A stretch of DNA of 64,000 nucleotides from Nostoc sp. UHCC 0702 (lineage in GTDB: Bacteria; Cyanobacteriota; Cyanobacteriia; Cyanobacteriales; Nostocaceae): positions 310,001-374,000 of the forward strand of contig CP071065.1 in the NCBI GenBank assembly GCA_017164015.1. Reading direction: 5' to 3'. Position 1 is the first letter of the stretch. Each line of letters opens with the position of its first letter. Shown piece by piece: positions 62,507-64,000 of the stretch. The position numbers and the translations under genes are program-made. The notes beneath the pieces were generated by a model. The model was not told the origin of the DNA. It did not search any database and saw only the letters and a program-made list of their open reading frames with translations.

Positions 62507-62779
62507 ATGTCTCTTCTTCCCCCAGATACTCCACTTTACAGTCATTCCCTACCACAAATTGAGCAGTGGTTGAAAGACCAAGGCTGTCAACAAGATGAAA
62601 CACAGCTGCATTGCTGGCGTGTAAAACGGCCTAGTTGGCAAGCTGAACTGTGGCTAGATGTAGAGCAACTCGTAGTCAGATACGTCCAAGGTGGTGACAC
62701 TGGGCAAGATATCCAACGCTCATTCAAGTATTCTTTGAGTCGAGAAGACATCGAACAAGCCGTGTTTTCTGGCCCTTAG
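62507..62779 (+). CDS. DUF3143 family protein
   Basis: 90 residues, soluble, acidic. LPPDTPLYSHSLPQIEQWLK, HCWRVKRPSWQAELWLDVEQ and QRSFKYSLSREDIEQAVFSG are the features I associate with the cyanobacterial DUF3143 family, commonly found next to a J-domain gene as here. No known biochemical role. The stop is followed by long repeat arrays. Confidence 0.85.
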   Translation: MSLLPPDTPLYSHSLPQIEQWLKDQGCQQDETQLHCWRVKRPSWQAELWLDVEQLVVRYVQGGDTGQDIQRSFKYSLSREDIEQAVFSGP

Positions 62780-62790
62780 TAGAGAGATGG

Positions 62791-62965
62791 GGGGCAGGGG
62801 GGCAGGGGGGCAGGGGGGCAGGGGAGCAGGGGAGCAGGGGGGCAGGGGGGCAGGGGGGCAGGGGGGCAGGAGGAAAAAATATACTGCTACTTCTCCCCAT
62901 CCCCCTCATCCCCCTCATCCCCCTCATCCCCCTCATCCCCCTCATCCCCCTCATCCCCCTCATCG
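62791..62965. repeat. GGGGGGCAG and CCCCTCATC tandem arrays
   Basis: About ten GGGGGGCAG/GGGGAGCAG units (62791-62870), then about eight CCCCTCATC units (62896-62965). They end within a few bases of the uppS stop at 62974. The strand asymmetry of G and C gives long spurious open frames. Confidence 0.85.
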
Positions 62966-62973
62966 CCCTCATC

Positions 62974-63723
62974 TTAAACCTTGCCAAACCGCCTTTCTCG
63001 TTGCTGGTATGCACACAAGGCGTGATGAAATTCGCTGCGGTCGAAATCTGGCCAGAGAGTATCGGTGATATAAATTTCCCCATAAGCCATTTGCCAGAGA
63101 AGGAAATTTGAGAGGCGCATTTCTCCACTGGTACGGATTAACAAATCTGGGTCAGCAATTCCGGCTGTGTATAAGTGACCTTCAAATACCTCTTCATCAA
63201 TTTCATCAGGTTGTAGTAGACCTTGCTGAACTTTTTGAGCGATCGCCCGACAAGCTTGTAAAATTTCCTGGCGCCCGCCATAATTAGTTGCTACTGAAAA
63301 CTTAATACCACGATTATTTTTTGTTGCATCCATCGAACGGTAGATTTCAGATTGTAGCGATCGCGGTAGGGCATGTAAATTTCCCACAAACTGAATTTGG
63401 ACGTTCTCCTCAATCATTTCCTGCAATTCTTGCCGTAAAACTCTCTGGAAAAGAGTCATCAAAAAATCTACTTCTTCTTGGGGTCTTTTCCAGTTCTCTG
63501 TAGAAAAAGCATAAGCTGTCAGTGCCTGAATTCCCCAGTCACGACAACAACGGAGCAAATCCTTGAGGACATCCACCCCGCGCTTATGACCCATAATTCG
63601 CGGTAGCCCTTGACGTTTAGCCCATCGACCATTGCCATCCATAATCACCGCAACGTGGTTAGGCAGTAGTTCCTGTTTCAAATCAGGGGGTAATTCTTGG
63701 AGTTCAGTTTGTTGTGGTGTCAT
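62974..63723 (-). CDS. uppS: Isoprenyl transferase (undecaprenyl diphosphate synthase)
   Basis: 249 residues. Makes the C55 lipid carrier for peptidoglycan and other surface polymers by cis-condensation of isopentenyl diphosphate. Motifs: [20 protein letters not shown] (catalytic Asp), [41 protein letters not shown] and [18 protein letters not shown]. Its ATG overlaps the cdaA stop (ATGA at 63720-63723), so the two are translationally coupled. Confidence 0.95.
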   Translation of the reverse strand: MTPQQTELQELPPDLKQELLPNHVAVIMDGNGRWAKRQGLPRIMGHKRGVDVLKDLLRCCRDWGIQALTAYAFSTENWKRPQEEVDFLMTLFQRVLRQELQEMIEENVQIQFVGNLHALPRSLQSEIYRSMDATKNNRGIKFSVATNYGGRQEILQACRAIAQKVQQGLLQPDEIDEEVFEGHLYTAGIADPDLLIRTSGEMRLSNFLLWQMAYGEIYITDTLWPDFDRSEFHHALCAYQQRERRFGKV

Positions 63724-64000
63724 TTTTTATCTCGAGAGGCGGTCGATGGTAATCCGAGTAAACGTGAGACTAGTGTTAGTGCCTTACCACCAATCTGACG
63801 ACCCAAACTTAATAAACCAGGAGCAACAGCTTCCCGATCCACACTTGGGGACAATCGAGCCTCTAATGACTCTTTGAGCTTCCTAATCGTCAGCGGTCTA
63901 TTTAGAGTTCCCCGTTCCGCTAGGGAAATAGAACCCGTTTCTTCTGAGACAACTACACAGATGCAATTTTCGACCCGCTCAGTAATTCCCATGGCCGCCC
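63720..64000 (-). CDS. cdaA: Diadenylate cyclase CdaA, C-terminal part (cut by window edge)
   Basis: The last about 93 residues of a DisA_N-domain cyclase that makes cyclic di-[23 protein letters not shown] and [16 protein letters not shown] are the C-terminal part of that domain; a membrane-proximal tail ends in SRDKK. The gene starts outside the window. The cdaA-uppS order with overlapping stop and start is consistent with one operon linking c-di-AMP signalling and cell-wall lipid synthesis. Confidence 0.85.
   Translation of the reverse strand, partial: AAMGITERVENCICVVVSEETGSISLAERGTLNRPLTIRKLKESLEARLSPSVDREAVAPGLLSLGRQIGGKALTLVSRLLGLPSTASRDKK

Noticed and set aside
1..64000. tRNA, rRNA or replication-origin signals
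   Set aside because: Scanning by eye found no T-loop GGTTCRA motif in a cloverleaf context, no rRNA core sequence and no DnaA-box cluster; a covariance-model scan would be decisive.

Overview
The window reads as a chromosomal segment of a filamentous, probably heterocyst-forming (Nostocales) cyanobacterium. Evidence is the very frequent HIP1 octamer GCGATCGC, photosynthesis genes (psaD, chlH, an orange carotenoid protein), cyanobacterial-only families (DUF2605, DUF2973, COP23, DUF3143, PAP/fibrillin), a PEP-CTERM protein, and intergenic DNA packed with heptanucleotide repeats and foldback (MITE-like) elements. Species cannot be set from the sequence alone.

Layout. 1-4.5 kb: 5' end of thrS, the DUF2605/DUF2973 pair, a complete IS200/IS605 element (tnpA, tnpB, probable omega-RNA), and an exported helical protein. 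4.7-7.2 kb: two copies of one MITE family bracket a small accessory block holding a toxin-antitoxin remnant and an unrecognised two-gene module. 7.3-18.3 kb: amylo-alpha-1,6-glucosidase, a run of four MITEs, a DICT-GAF histidine kinase, psaD-trpE, an OCP gene, and a pentapeptide-repeat gene broken by a 94-bp MITE with a clear target duplication. 18.5-26 kb: PEP-CTERM protein, Uma2 nuclease, purS-purQ, a small unknown protein, a Zur/FurB-type regulator, and an NfeD-paraslipin pair.

26.2-41.2 kb is the most unusual region. The plus strand carries a zinc-ribbon/pseudokinase/PP2C phosphatase, an FHA-WD40 protein and an FHA protein with a membrane-inserted dynamin-like helical half. Convergent to them, the minus strand carries an eight-gene run: Ser/Thr kinase with an Ala-rich stalk, COP23 protein, two exported trypsin-like proteases and four paralogous acidic coiled-coil proteins of about 300 residues. 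Kinase, phosphatase and phosphothreonine readers together suggest one phosphosignalling system linking the envelope (proteases, COP23) to a cytoplasmic coiled-coil/membrane-remodelling assembly. That link is inference.

41.2-64 kb: an integrase remnant, a 5'-truncated secreted protein and a lipoprotein; two proteins related to plastid PAP/fibrillins, a second pentapeptide protein, aroB, another Uma2 nuclease; a 1-kb gap with two candidate small RNAs; chlH with an in-frame heptamer array; a DUF433/DUF5615 pair; class I aldolase; an M28 peptidase; dnaK with a J-domain partner; a Phd/RelE-type pair; a membrane J-protein with DUF3143; and cdaA-uppS running off the end. No tRNA, rRNA or CRISPR array was seen.
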